DNA from: Actinomycetes bacterium
Lineage (GTDB): Bacteria; Actinomycetota; Actinomycetes; Propionibacteriales; Propionibacteriaceae
Direction: 5' to 3'
DNA length: 64,000 bases
Assembly: GCA_023458095.1 (NCBI GenBank)
Contig: JAEXAS010000014.1
Span: 123,000 to 186,999 of the forward strand
Shown here: positions 50,344-58,450 of the stretch, one piece after another
How positions within the stretch are numbered: position 1 is the first letter of the stretch
Layout of the letters: the number at the start of each line of letters is the position of its first letter
Notes under the pieces: generated by a model
What the model saw: only the letters and a program-made list of their open reading frames with translations
Told to the model about the DNA's origin: nothing
Databases searched by the model: none
Position numbers and translations under genes: made by a program

Positions 50344-52202
50344 TACGACATCAGGTGGGTCTGGTAGCGGTAGGCGAAGCCCTGTTGGGCTCGGCGGATG
50401 ATTCCGAAGGCATCGCGGAGATGCTTCTTCTCCAGCGCCGACAAGTTGTCCGGGCTCACCGAGTTATCCGGACGGGCGCCGCCGGCGGCCTGCTGGGCCT
50501 GGTGGCGCAGCCGCAGATAGGTGATGAACTCGAAGGCCTCCAGCAGTGCATTCTCCGAGTCGGCGCTGAAGGCACCCGAGGCGCTGGCGGCGCGCAGCCG
50601 CTCGATGGTGTTCACCGCGATGATGCCGTTGGCCAAGGCGTACACCCGGGCCAGCTCCACCACACAATGCACCCCGGATTTCAGATCCAGCACAGCCCGG
50701 TGACTGCCGCTGCGTTCGAGTACGAAGCCTCGGAAGAATCCGATCGGGGGTTGCCGTTGGACGGCTTCGGCGGCCAGGTGACCCAGGAAGCGCGGCGAGC
50801 GTGGTGCCAGTGCGCGAATGGTCTCCCGCAGAGCCTCGGCCCGCTGCCCGCCGCCATGCACGCAGCGGAAATCGAAGAAGATCTGGGCATGCAGGACGGC
50901 TTCGGCCTCCGGTTCGGTGAGCCATTGATGGAAGTCGCTGGTCCAGGCGCGCAGGCTTTGCCGCCACCGCGGGTTGGTGGCCATCACCTCACCGGGGCAG
51001 CGCGGAAAGCCGCAGGTCTCCATGCCTGCGGTGACGTATTCGGCGAGGGCGGCGAAGTAGGGGTCGTGCTCGGCGGTGAGGGTGTCGTCCAGCAGAAGCA
51101 CGTGATCCTGATCGCTGCCCAGCCCATGCTCGTAGCGGCCTTGTGAGCCCAGCACCAACCACTCATAGGGAACCGGGGGCGGGCCGAGTTCGGCTTCGGC
51201 GAGTTTGAGGAGTCGGTCGGTGATGGCGTCGCTGACGGCGGTGACCAGGCGGTGGATCTCGTCGGCGCTGGCGTCCTGCTCGACCAGTTGGGTCACCAGG
51301 AGTGGCAGGCGTCCGGTGACGGTGGCCAGACCTTCGGCCGACTCCTGCTTGGCAATATCGCCGACCAGGAAGACCGGGTTGGCGGTCTCCAGCCGCATCA
51401 GATCACCGGAGGAGACCAGTCCGATCAGCCGGTCGCCGTCCACCACGGGAAGGTGGTGGACATTGATGGAGAGCATCTCCAGCATGGCCTCCACCGCCAG
51501 CGCGTTGGGAGCGATGGTGGCCGGATCGGCGGTCATGATGGTGGTCACCGGTTGCTCGCGAGACACATTGCTGGCCACCACCTTGGAGCGCAGATCACGG
51601 TCGGTGAGGATGCCGCGAATGCGAGCTCCCTCGGTGATCAGCAGCGCCGACACCTTGTGCTCGGTCATCACCTTCGCCGCCTGCCGAATGGTCAGTTCTG
51701 GTGAGGCCGTGATCGGTTCGCGCTTGACCAGGTCGCCGACCCGGGTCTTCAGCACGATGCGTCCGGACGAATCGCCCTGGAGTTCGGCGACCGCCCGCTT
51801 CATCACGTCCTTCTGGCCGGTGTCGAAGAATTCGGCGACCTCCGGCTGCTCAGCAAGCAGCCAGTGGAACAAATCCCCGGGCATGACCAGCACCAGCGAA
51901 TCCTCGATGGCCACGATCTGGTAGGCCGACGGTTGACGGCTGCGCACCGAGGAGGTTCCGAAGCTGCTTCCCGGGTCGGCGCGTTCGACGAGGTCCTTGC
52001 CGCCGCGATAGATGTCGACCGCTCCGGAGCGCAGGATGTACAGCGAGTTGTTCGCCGCGCCCAGCTCGATGATCGTGGTGCCGCGCCGGAAGTAGCGCAG
52101 GTGCAGCCGCCCCACCAGATCGTCCAGCACCTTCGCCGGAATCATGCTGTAAGGCGGGTGACTGCTCAGAAAATCGTGGATCTCGCGCAGTTCGACGTCC
52201 AT
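50343..52202 (-). CDS. cNMP-binding, CBS and DUF294 nucleotidyltransferase-like signalling protein
   Basis: This 619-residue protein has a cyclic-nucleotide-binding domain at about 20-130 (GAANNSLYILRSGAVDIYRGG, LVERADPGSSFG), two CBS domains at about 170-290 (SPELTIRQAAKVMTEHKVSALLI, DRDLRSKVVA, MLSINVHHLPVVDGDRLIGLVSSGDLMR), and the DUF294 nucleotidyltransferase domain (WLVLGSQGRYEHGLGSDQDHVLLLDD), then a C-terminal helical domain. The layout is a GlnD-like uridylyltransferase relative that senses nucleotide levels; the target is unknown. It pairs with the downstream exonuclease. A CAGACT lies six bases before the ATG on the minus strand, a variant leaderless start. Confidence 0.9.
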   Translation of the reverse strand: MDVELREIHDFLSSHPPYSMIPAKVLDDLVGRLHLRYFRRGTTIIELGAANNSLYILRSGAVDIYRGGKDLVERADPGSSFGTSSVRSRQPSAYQIVAIEDSLVLVMPGDLFHWLLAEQPEVAEFFDTGQKDVMKRAVAELQGDSSGRIVLKTRVGDLVKREPITASPELTIRQAAKVMTEHKVSALLITEGARIRGILTDRDLRSKVVASNVSREQPVTTIMTADPATIAPNALAVEAMLEMLSINVHHLPVVDGDRLIGLVSSGDLMRLETANPVFLVGDIAKQESAEGLATVTGRLPLLVTQLVEQDASADEIHRLVTAVSDAITDRLLKLAEAELGPPPVPYEWLVLGSQGRYEHGLGSDQDHVLLLDDTLTAEHDPYFAALAEYVTAGMETCGFPRCPGEVMATNPRWRQSLRAWTSDFHQWLTEPEAEAVLHAQIFFDFRCVHGGGQRAEALRETIRALAPRSPRFLGHLAAEAVQRQPPIGFFRGFVLERSGSHRAVLDLKSGVHCVVELARVYALANGIIAVNTIERLRAASASGAFSADSENALLEAFEFITYLRLRHQAQQAAGGARPDNSVSPDNLSALEKKHLRDAFGIIRRAQQGFAYRYQTHLMS

Positions 52203-52346
52203 TGCCAGAGTCTGGCATGCCGATCAGTTCGCGGGAACCTTTGCCGACGAATCTCCCCGGTGGCCGGCCGACAGTCGGCATCGGCACCCGCTGGTGCGGC
52301 AGCGACCCTAGGCTGAAGGTGCTCGACCGCGACGGAGGTGACATCG

Positions 52347-52997
52347 GTGACCGGTTCTCCGCTGCTGCGCCTGCTCGATGCCTCCCGTCGGGTTGCTGAC
52401 CGCACGTTGTGGCAACACCTGAGTTTCGACCTCGTCCCCGGGGAGCGGCTGGTGGTGGCCGGTGCGTCCGGAACGGGCAAGAGCCTGCTGCTGCGCGGTA
52501 TTGCTGGGCTGGACGAACTCGACGGTACCTGCGAGTTTCGCGGACGGCCCCAAGCCGAATGGTCGATGCCGCAATACCGGGCGCAGGTGATGTACGTGCC
52601 CCAATCCGGGGCCCTGGCCGGGGCGGTCGTGGCTGATGTCTTGCGTGCCCCGTTCGGGCTGGCGGTCAACGCCGGGCGGGCCTATTCGGAGGGTGCGGCC
52701 GAGAACCTGCTGGCAGTGTTGGGGCGCGATCCGGCGATGCTCGCCGCTGAGCCGGAGAACCTGTCCGGTGGCGAAATCCAATCGGTGCTGCTGGTGCGCG
52801 CTCTGCTCCTAGAACCCACCGTGTTGTTGTTGGACGAGATCACCTCGGCGTTGGACGCCGAGGTGGCCAAACGCGCCGAGGAGGTGCTCATCGACTGGGT
52901 CAACGCCGGCGAGCGGGCCCTGATCTGGGTCGGTCATGATCACGGTGGACGCCAGCGGATGGGAACCGCCAGTGTCGAGATCGGGGCGCGATCATGA
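52347..52997 (+). CDS. fetA: ABC transporter ATP-binding protein FetA-type
   Basis: This 216-residue ABC ATPase has Walker A GASGTGKSLLLRG, the Q-loop region YVPQSGAL, signature LSGGEIQSVLLVRALL, Walker B TVLLLDEITSALD and the H-loop VGHDHGG. It pairs with a UPF0014 membrane protein, which it overlaps by ATGA, and so corresponds to FetAB/YbbLM, an iron or metabolite exporter linked to oxidative stress. The GTG at 52347 has GGAGG eight bases upstream; the GTG at 52338 is too close to it. Confidence 0.9.
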   Translation: MTGSPLLRLLDASRRVADRTLWQHLSFDLVPGERLVVAGASGTGKSLLLRGIAGLDELDGTCEFRGRPQAEWSMPQYRAQVMYVPQSGALAGAVVADVLRAPFGLAVNAGRAYSEGAAENLLAVLGRDPAMLAAEPENLSGGEIQSVLLVRALLLEPTVLLLDEITSALDAEVAKRAEEVLIDWVNAGERALIWVGHDHGGRQRMGTASVEIGARS

Positions 52998-53788
52998 ACG
53001 CGGCTCCGATCAGCAATCTGCAACTGGCGTTGGCCGCCGGACTGCTGCTGATCTCTTTGGCCCTGTCGGGGTGGCTGCGGCTGGGATTGGGCAAGGACAT
53101 CCTCATCGCTGCCGTGCGCATGGTGGTGCAGTTGCTCCTGGTGGGGCTGATCCTGGGCTGGGTCTTCACCCTGCAAGACCCCTGGCTGGTGCTCGGCATC
53201 GGGCTGATCATGACCTTCCTGGCCGCACACGCTGCGTCCCGGCGTCCGAAACGCTTCTATCCCACGTTGCTGCTGGACAGCTTCGTCTCCATCCTGGTCA
53301 GCTCCTTCCTGCTGTCGGGGTTGGTGCTGAACGGCATCTTGTTCGTCCAGCCGTGGTACGCCCCGCAATATCTGGTGCCGATTCTGGGCATGGTGTTGGG
53401 CAACTCCTTGACCGGGGTTTCGCTGTCGGTGGATCGGTTCATCGCCACTCTGGATTCCGGCCGCGGTCAGATCGAGGGCATGCTCGCCGTCGGCGCGACC
53501 CGCCGTGAGGCCGCGCTACCCGCCCTGCGTGAAGCATTGCGGGCCGGCATGATCCCCACCTTGAACTCGATGGCGGTGATGGGCATCGTCAGCCTGCCCG
53601 GCATGATGACCGGCCAGATCCTGGCGGGGGCCTCCCCGGAGAGCGCGGTGCGCTACCAGATCGTCATCATGTTCGTGATCGCCGCCAGCACCGCCCTGGG
53701 CTGCCTGCTCTCGCTGGAGTTCGCCTATCGCCGAATCTTCGACGTCCGGCACCGGCTGCGCTTGGAGAGACTGCGGGTCCGCGGCTAG
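52994..53788 (+). CDS. fetB: FetB-type UPF0014 membrane permease
   Basis: This 264-residue protein has about seven hydrophobic segments and the UPF0014 motifs LGKDILIAAVRMVVQLLLVGLIL, PILGMVLGNSLTGVSLSVDRF and the coupling-helix region LDSGRGQIEGMLAVGATRREA. The conserved NSMAVMGIVSLPGMMTGQIL is characteristic of FetB/ALS3-type permeases. It overlaps fetA by ATGA. In Escherichia coli the pair exports iron; in plants the related STAR proteins move UDP-glucose, so the substrate is not certain. Confidence 0.9.
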   Translation: MNAAPISNLQLALAAGLLLISLALSGWLRLGLGKDILIAAVRMVVQLLLVGLILGWVFTLQDPWLVLGIGLIMTFLAAHAASRRPKRFYPTLLLDSFVSILVSSFLLSGLVLNGILFVQPWYAPQYLVPILGMVLGNSLTGVSLSVDRFIATLDSGRGQIEGMLAVGATRREAALPALREALRAGMIPTLNSMAVMGIVSLPGMMTGQILAGASPESAVRYQIVIMFVIAASTALGCLLSLEFAYRRIFDVRHRLRLERLRVRG

Positions 53789-53803
53789 CTGGTTGCGCTC
53801 GGT

Positions 53804-53987
53804 GCCCTTCGACAGGCTCAGGGAACGGGGTTGGCTTTTGGGTGCGGGGAGTTGGCCCTTCGACAGGCTGAGGGAACGGGGATGTGGTTTCGGGCATGGG
53901 GGGCTTGGTTTCGGGCATGGGGGTTTGGCTTCGGGCACCTCAAGGGAAGTGAGGACCGACTTCCGTTCCCTGAGCTTGTCGAAGGGC
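53804..53987. repeat. Family A repeats and 21-bp tandem repeat
   Basis: Reverse-type copies with CAGG replacing CAAG lie at 53804-53827 and 53855-53878, and a standard forward copy at 53966-53987. Between them a 21-bp unit (TGGTTTCGGGCATGGGGG plus three bases) is repeated at 53885-53905 and 53906-53926, with a third partial copy to 53939. No gene is supported between 53789 and 54125. Confidence 0.82.
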
Positions 53988-54087
53988 CCCGTCCGCACGG
54001 ATATCGCTCGGACCAGCACCACGTCCGCACAGGATTCGTCCACTTTGTCCTGCGGCGCAGAGCTTCGAACAGCATTGGCGACAGCGA

Positions 54088-54128
54088 TACGCTGCCCAGC
54101 AGACCCCCACGGAGAGGAACGCCGCGTG
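54088..54128 (+). promoter_or_regulatory. Promoter and ribosome site of the patatin gene
   Basis: TACGCT at 54088-54093 is a candidate -10, with TTCGAA 18 bases upstream as a weak -35. GGAGAGG at 54111-54117 precedes GTG 54126 by eight bases. Confidence 0.45.
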
Positions 54129-55022
54129 ACCGACGAGTCGACCTTGACCACCAACATTTCGAACGTTGCGCTGATCTTCGAAGGCGGCGGGATGCGCGGG
54201 GCCTACACCTCGGCGGTGGTGCGTACCTTGCTGGCCGAACAGATCTACTTCGACTGGGTGGCGGGGATCTCGGCCGGATCGTCGAATCTGGTCAACTACC
54301 TCTCGCGTGATCCGGTGCGGGCCAAGAAGTCCTTCGTCGAGTTCGCCGAAGACCCCAACTTCGGCAATGTGGGTACCTTCCTGCGCGGCAAGGGGATGTT
54401 CAACGCCGAGTACATCTATGAGCACACTGCTGCTCCCGATGAGGCCCTGCCGTTCGACTTCGACACCTTCCGTGCCAATCCGGCTCGACGTCGGGTGGGT
54501 ACCTTCGAAGCCGACACCGGTCGCAGCCTGTACTGGACCGAGGATGACCTGGACACCCTGCCCTCGGTGATGAAGCGGGTGCGGGCCTCCTCCACGATGC
54601 CGCTGATCATGCCGCCGGTCGAACTGGACGGCCATGTCTACCTCGACGGCGCCCTAGGTGAATCTGGTGGCATCCCCTTGGACGCCGCGAAAGCCGATGG
54701 CCTTGCGAAGTTCTTCGTGGTGCTCACCCAGGAACGCGACTACGTCAAGAAGCCGATCAAAAGCCCGTGGCTGTTCGATGCCTACTTCCGCAAGTACCCG
54801 GCCGCGGCCGAGGCCGTTCAGACCCGGCACCTGCGCTACAACCGCACCCGCCGTGAACTGTTCGAGCTGGAAGCCTCCGGTCAGGCCTACCTGTTCTTCC
54901 CCGACCGCATGGTGATCGAGAACGGCACCCGGAATGTGAATCAGCTCGCCGCCGCGTTCGCTGTGGGTACCGCTCAGGCTCGGCGCGAAGTGCCGAAGTG
55001 GCGGGAGTTCCTCGGTATCTGA
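54126..55022 (+). CDS. Patatin-like phospholipase (RssA/YjjU type)
   Basis: This 298-residue hydrolase has the oxyanion motif EGGGMRGAYTSAV, the nucleophile elbow GISAGSS (Ser49), and the catalytic Asp in YLDGALGESGG. The C-terminal SPWLFDAYFRKYPAAAEAVQTRHLRYN matches the YjjU subgroup. Activity on lipids or esters is expected; no signal peptide is visible, so it acts in the cytosol. The frame is open further upstream through repeats, but the ribosome site supports GTG 54126. Confidence 0.9.
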   Translation: MTDESTLTTNISNVALIFEGGGMRGAYTSAVVRTLLAEQIYFDWVAGISAGSSNLVNYLSRDPVRAKKSFVEFAEDPNFGNVGTFLRGKGMFNAEYIYEHTAAPDEALPFDFDTFRANPARRRVGTFEADTGRSLYWTEDDLDTLPSVMKRVRASSTMPLIMPPVELDGHVYLDGALGESGGIPLDAAKADGLAKFFVVLTQERDYVKKPIKSPWLFDAYFRKYPAAAEAVQTRHLRYNRTRRELFELEASGQAYLFFPDRMVIENGTRNVNQLAAAFAVGTAQARREVPKWREFLGI

Positions 55023-55061
55023 GACGGTCGTGGCGAGGCGTCGTCCAGCAGGGAACGGGCA

Positions 55062-55076
55062 TACCCTGGCCGGGTG
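55062..55076 (+). promoter_or_regulatory. Leaderless promoter -10 of the peptidase-like hydrolase
   Basis: TACCCT at 55062-55067 is followed by six bases (GGCCGG) and GTG 55074. No ribosome site is present. Confidence 0.6.
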
Positions 55077-56366
55077 CGAACGTTCACCGAAACCTTCCCT
55101 GGCCTGACTTTGACCACCCTCACCCTTGACGCCCCGCTGGACCACGCCCAGCCGGACGGCGAGACCATCGAGGTCTTCGCCCGCATCGCCACCGGCGACG
55201 GCGGTGCCGACAAGCCCTATCTGGTTTTCCTGCAGGGCGGACCCGGGCACGAAGCGCCGCGTCCGGGGTTGGTGCCGGCCAGCCCGCCGTGGCTGCCCCG
55301 GGTGCTGGCCGACTACCAGGTGGTGATGCTCGATCAGCGCGGCACCGGGCGCTCCACGCCGGTGGGTGCGCGGGTGGTCACCACCGAATCCGGGTTGTCG
55401 GCGCAGCCGACCGGCGCCCTGGCCGGACGCAGCACCTCCGCGCAAGCCGACTACCTCACCCATCTGCGTGCCGACGAGATCGTCAACGATGCCGAGTTGG
55501 TCCGCGAGGCGCTGGGTGCGAAGACCTGGACGTTGCTGGGTCAGTCCTTCGGCGGGTTCACCAGCGTGCACTACCTGAGCACGCATCCGGAGTCGCTGGC
55601 CGGGGCCCTGATCACCGGCGGGCTGACCGCTGTTCAACGACCGATCGATGACGTCTATGCGCTCACCTGGCAGATCATGATCGCCAAATCCGAGGACTAC
55701 TACCGGCGTTTCCCCGGCGACCGGGAGCGGGTGCGCGAGCTCACCGCCTTGTGCGCCGCCGGGGCGATCACGCTGCCTAATGGCGATGTGGTTTCCCCCG
55801 ATCGCTTCCGGACGGTGGGTCACCGCCTCGGCATGCAGGGCGGTGCCGAAGCGTTGCACTATCTGTTGGGCCTGAACCGCGAGTCGTCGGCGTTCGCGCA
55901 CGACTTGGCGTCCACGATGCCCTTCGAGGGCCGCAACCCGCTGTATGCGGTGCTGCACGAATCCAGCTATGCCGATGGGGTGGCGACGCGCTGGTCGGCC
56001 GAGCGCACCATGCCGGACCGGGTACGCGAGGATGTGACGCTGCTGGGCGGGGAGCATATTCACCGCTCGGTCTTCGCCGAGGACACCGAACTGCGCGCCT
56101 TCGCCGAGGTCGCCGATCGGATCGCCGAGCACGAGTGGAACCAGCTCTATTTTCCCGACAAGCTCGCCCAGGCCGATGTTCCGGTGGCGGCTGCGGTGTA
56201 CTACGCCGATGCCTATGTGCCCCACGAGTTCTCCATGGAGACCGCTGCGCTGCTGCCAGACTGCCGCACCTGGGTGACCAGCGAATATGAGCACAACGGG
56301 TTGCGCATGGACTCGGCGGTGATCGATCACCTGCTCGGCCTGCTGCACGCCAAGCGTTGGCTGTGA
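55074..56366 (+). CDS. Alpha/beta hydrolase, prolyl aminopeptidase-like
   Basis: This 430-residue protein matches proline iminopeptidase-type hydrolases: LVFLQGGPGHEAP (oxyanion HGGPG-like, with Gln instead of His), MLDQRGTGRSTP, the nucleophile elbow GQSFGG, and the C-terminal AAAVYYADAYVPHEFS and EYEHNGLRMD, with the His of the triad in the latter. It would release N-terminal residues from small peptides in the cytosol. Its start is set by the leaderless promoter. It is convergent with the S4-domain gene (2-base gap). Confidence 0.88.
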   Translation: MRTFTETFPGLTLTTLTLDAPLDHAQPDGETIEVFARIATGDGGADKPYLVFLQGGPGHEAPRPGLVPASPPWLPRVLADYQVVMLDQRGTGRSTPVGARVVTTESGLSAQPTGALAGRSTSAQADYLTHLRADEIVNDAELVREALGAKTWTLLGQSFGGFTSVHYLSTHPESLAGALITGGLTAVQRPIDDVYALTWQIMIAKSEDYYRRFPGDRERVRELTALCAAGAITLPNGDVVSPDRFRTVGHRLGMQGGAEALHYLLGLNRESSAFAHDLASTMPFEGRNPLYAVLHESSYADGVATRWSAERTMPDRVREDVTLLGGEHIHRSVFAEDTELRAFAEVADRIAEHEWNQLYFPDKLAQADVPVAAAVYYADAYVPHEFSMETAALLPDCRTWVTSEYEHNGLRMDSAVIDHLLGLLHAKRWL

Positions 56367-56368
56367 GC

Positions 56369-56602
56369 TCAGGTGGCGGGGTGAACGACCCGCAACGACA
56401 CCGTTTCGGTGCTGGTAGTGACCTCGACCACTGAGCCGACACTGACCTGGCGTCCGCGCCGCGTCTCGACCTCCCCGTCGACCCGCACCGCATCATTGGC
56501 CAGCAACGCTTTGGCTTCGGCCCCATCACTGACCACATTGGCGAACTTGAGCAGTTGGCCCAGCCGGATCATGTCTTCGTCGGCGCCGATTTCGATATCC
56601 AC
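56369..56602 (-). CDS. Small S4-domain RNA-binding protein (YbcJ type)
   Basis: This 77-residue protein is almost entirely one S4 RNA-binding domain: IRLGQLLKFANVVSDGAEAKALLANDAVRVDGEVETRRGRQVSVGSVVEV. It binds structured RNA and is like YbcJ/RqcP-type proteins of the ribosome pathway. GTG 56602 is preferred because GACACT lies six bases upstream (a one-base variant of the leaderless hexamer) and this gives the usual family N terminus; GTG 56617 is an alternative. Confidence 0.85.
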   Translation of the reverse strand: MDIEIGADEDMIRLGQLLKFANVVSDGAEAKALLANDAVRVDGEVETRRGRQVSVGSVVEVTTSTETVSLRVVHPAT

Positions 56603-56654
56603 CCTCACAGTGTCCACCCCCGGCAGCGCTCGTGGAAACGAGCCTGCTTGGGTC

Positions 56655-56961
56655 GCGTCTTTGGGGGCTTCGACAAGCTCAGCCAGCGGTGGTGGGGGCG
56701 AACCCGTTGCGATTCCCGTTCCCTGAGCTTGTCGAAGGGCCTCGCGAGCCGTGCCGCCGTTCCCTGAGCTTGTCGAAGGGCCGCTGCTGCTTCGGTTGCG
56801 TCTTTGGGGGCTTCGACAAGCTCAGCCAGCGGTGGTGGGGGCGAACCCGCTGCGATTCCCGATCGCTGAGCTTGTCGTGCGTTCCTTGAGCTTGTCGTGC
56901 GTTCCCTGAGCTTGTCGAAGGGCACCTCGAGCGTGCGCCGTTCCCTGAGCTTGTCGAAGGG
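56655..56961. repeat. Dense family A/A2 repeat cluster with a 64-bp direct duplication
   Basis: A block at 56655-56718 is repeated at 56798-56861 with one mismatch; each carries the A2 unit CTTCGACAAGCTCAGCCAGC followed by GGTGGTGGGGGCG. Standard A copies lie at 56719-56740, 56760-56781, 56901-56923 and 56941-56961, and a GAGCTTGTCGTGCGTTCC unit is tandemly repeated at 56867-56902. No gene is supported between 56618 and 56971. Confidence 0.88.
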
Positions 56962-56971
56962 CGACAAACCC

Positions 56972-57613
56972 TCAGCCGAGGATGGCCAGCGGAAGGTCGC
57001 CGCAGGGCACTCGCCGCGAGTAGCGCTGGGCTGCGATCAGGGTGCCGGGAGCCAAGGTGGGGTCGGCGGAGACGACCAAGCGTTGGTCGCCGTTGACGAG
57101 AACCGCATCGGTGCCACGGAAGGCCGGCAGGATCGCGGCTTCGAAGTCGCGCACCAAAATGTCGGCCCCCACCACGCCCACGAAGCCGCGATCATTGACG
57201 GTGGGTACGGCCACAGTGAGGGCATTCTCGCGGGTGCACAGAAAATCGACATAGGGCCCGGCGACATGCACCGCGCCGGTCTGGGCGGGAATCCGGTACC
57301 ACTCGTTGGCGGTGTAGTCGACCGAGACATAACGGGCGGTGTCGAGTTGTTCGCGGTTCTCTCCCTGCCACCAGGACAGATACCACTGGGCGTCGGCCAA
57401 AACCCCAGGGGCGGCGACGAATCCGGCACCCATACAGGCCGTGGTGTCGAGCACCGAATGGGCCCAGGGTCGCACCTGGCGTTCCACGGCGGCGTAGGGG
57501 GACTCGGTGGTGATGTGCGGCCCGAGCACGGCGGCTTGCTTCTCGAGCATGGCGATCAGCGGATCGAAGAAGGCGACGACCGCCGCTGCGCAGCCGTCCA
57601 ATGGCGTGGTCAT
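56972..57613 (-). CDS. Soluble Cache-like (PDC) domain protein
   Basis: This 213-residue protein has the Cache sensor pattern: an N-terminal helix (FFDPLIAMLEKQAAVL), a beta core with WYLSWWQGE, YVSVDYTANEWYRIPAQTGAVHVAGPYVDFLCTRENALTVAVPTV, and GVVGADILVRDFEAAIL, the typical last strand-helix. There is no signal peptide or membrane segment, whereas Cache domains are normally outside the cell as parts of receptors. It overlaps the upstream GntR gene (ATGA), so it is made with it and probably senses the same metabolite, perhaps a substrate of the divergent ABC transporter (inference). Confidence 0.75.
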   Translation of the reverse strand: MTTPLDGCAAAVVAFFDPLIAMLEKQAAVLGPHITTESPYAAVERQVRPWAHSVLDTTACMGAGFVAAPGVLADAQWYLSWWQGENREQLDTARYVSVDYTANEWYRIPAQTGAVHVAGPYVDFLCTRENALTVAVPTVNDRGFVGVVGADILVRDFEAAILPAFRGTDAVLVNGDQRLVVSADPTLAPGTLIAAQRYSRRVPCGDLPLAILG

Positions 57614-58347
57614 AGCTGCCCCTCTCGGTAGCGCATCGTGGCTTTGATCGCCTCATCGATATAGCCGCGGGCAGCGGCGCGGGCGTCATCGCCGGCGTGG
57701 GCAGCCACTGCGGCCACGATTGTCTGGCGGTGGTCGGCAGTACGGCGGCGATGGCTGGGCTCAGCCAGGGCCAGCCGCATCAACACCCCGACCTCGGATT
57801 CCAGTCGGACGATTTCTCGAGCCAGGTGGGCAGAGCGCACGATCCCGGCCAGGGCGAGCGCGAACTCGGTTTCGTTGTGCCGCCAGGTGCTCACCTCGGC
57901 GTCTAGGTCAACCTCGAGGGTGCGCAGATCGGCGACGTCGGAGGCGTCGGCGCGCTCGGCGGCGAGTTCGGCGACTCCACAAAAGGCCACCAGATACAGC
58001 GCGGCCCGGTCGAACAGTTCGGTGCGGGGGATCGACCGCAGTTGTTCGGTGAGGTGGGTGTCGTCGGCCACAGCGGGCCGAGTGACGAAGCTGCCACCGT
58101 GTCGTCCGCGCACGGTGGTCACCAGGCCGTCCGACCGCAGCCCGACCAGGGCCTCGCGGGCAGTGACGGTGGCGACCCCGAGAAGCTGGGCCAACTCGGA
58201 TTCGCTGGGCAGACGCTCACCGTCGGTGAGCAGGCCGGAGCGGATGGCCTCGCCGAGGCGCTGTTCGACCAGTGCGGCACGGCTGGCATCACCCAAGGGG
58301 GCGAACACCGTCGAGCGAACCCGAAAGGCCTTGCTGGTCGCGGTCAT
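57610..58347 (-). CDS. GntR/FadR family transcriptional regulator
   Basis: This 245-residue regulator has an N-terminal winged helix (LVEQRLGEAIRSGLLTDGERLPSESELAQLLGVATVTAREALVGLRSDGLVTTVRGRHGGSFV) and a C-terminal helical FCD domain (RAALYLVAFCGVAELAAERA, DDARAAARGYIDEAI), which binds small organic acids. The ATG at 58347 lies seven bases after TACGAT on the minus strand. It is divergent from potA across a 103-base region with a 20-bp palindrome, its likely operator. The downstream overlapping gene encodes a Cache-like sensor. Confidence 0.9.
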   Translation of the reverse strand: MTATSKAFRVRSTVFAPLGDASRAALVEQRLGEAIRSGLLTDGERLPSESELAQLLGVATVTAREALVGLRSDGLVTTVRGRHGGSFVTRPAVADDTHLTEQLRSIPRTELFDRAALYLVAFCGVAELAAERADASDVADLRTLEVDLDAEVSTWRHNETEFALALAGIVRSAHLAREIVRLESEVGVLMRLALAEPSHRRRTADHRQTIVAAVAAHAGDDARAAARGYIDEAIKATMRYREGQL

Positions 58348-58394
58348 AGCCGGGATCGTAACCGGCGGCGGCACCTGGGGGTGCGGGATCGTAA
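58345..58394 (-). promoter_or_regulatory. Promoter region of the GntR gene with a direct repeat
   Basis: TACGAT (58360-58355 on the minus strand) lies seven bases before ATG 58347. The sequence GGGATCGTAAC at 58352-58362 recurs at 58384-58394, 32 bases away or about three helical turns, which may be a second operator type. Confidence 0.45.
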
Positions 58395-58424
58395 CTCAAC
58401 TGTCCCACTCATTTACAGACCATT

Positions 58425-58446
58425 AACATATGGGCCCATATGTTTA
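58425..58446 (+). promoter_or_regulatory. 20-bp palindromic operator overlapping the leaderless pot promoter
   Basis: AACATATGGGCCCATATGTT (58425-58444) is a perfect palindrome. Its last six bases, TATGTT (58439-58444), lie exactly six bases before ATG 58451, so they form the predicted -10 of a leaderless promoter. Bound regulator would directly block RNA polymerase. The neighbouring GntR protein is the natural candidate. TTTACA at 58412-58417 is a possible but distant -35. Confidence 0.75.
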
Positions 58447-58450
58447 GGCC

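Noticed and set aside
54654..56348. Minus-strand open frame of 564 codons
   Set aside because: Antisense to the patatin and hydrolase genes, Arg/Gly/His-rich without any domain.
56655..56961. Possible CRISPR array from the regular short repeats
   Set aside because: Spacers are themselves repeats or very short, units vary in orientation, and no cas gene is present.
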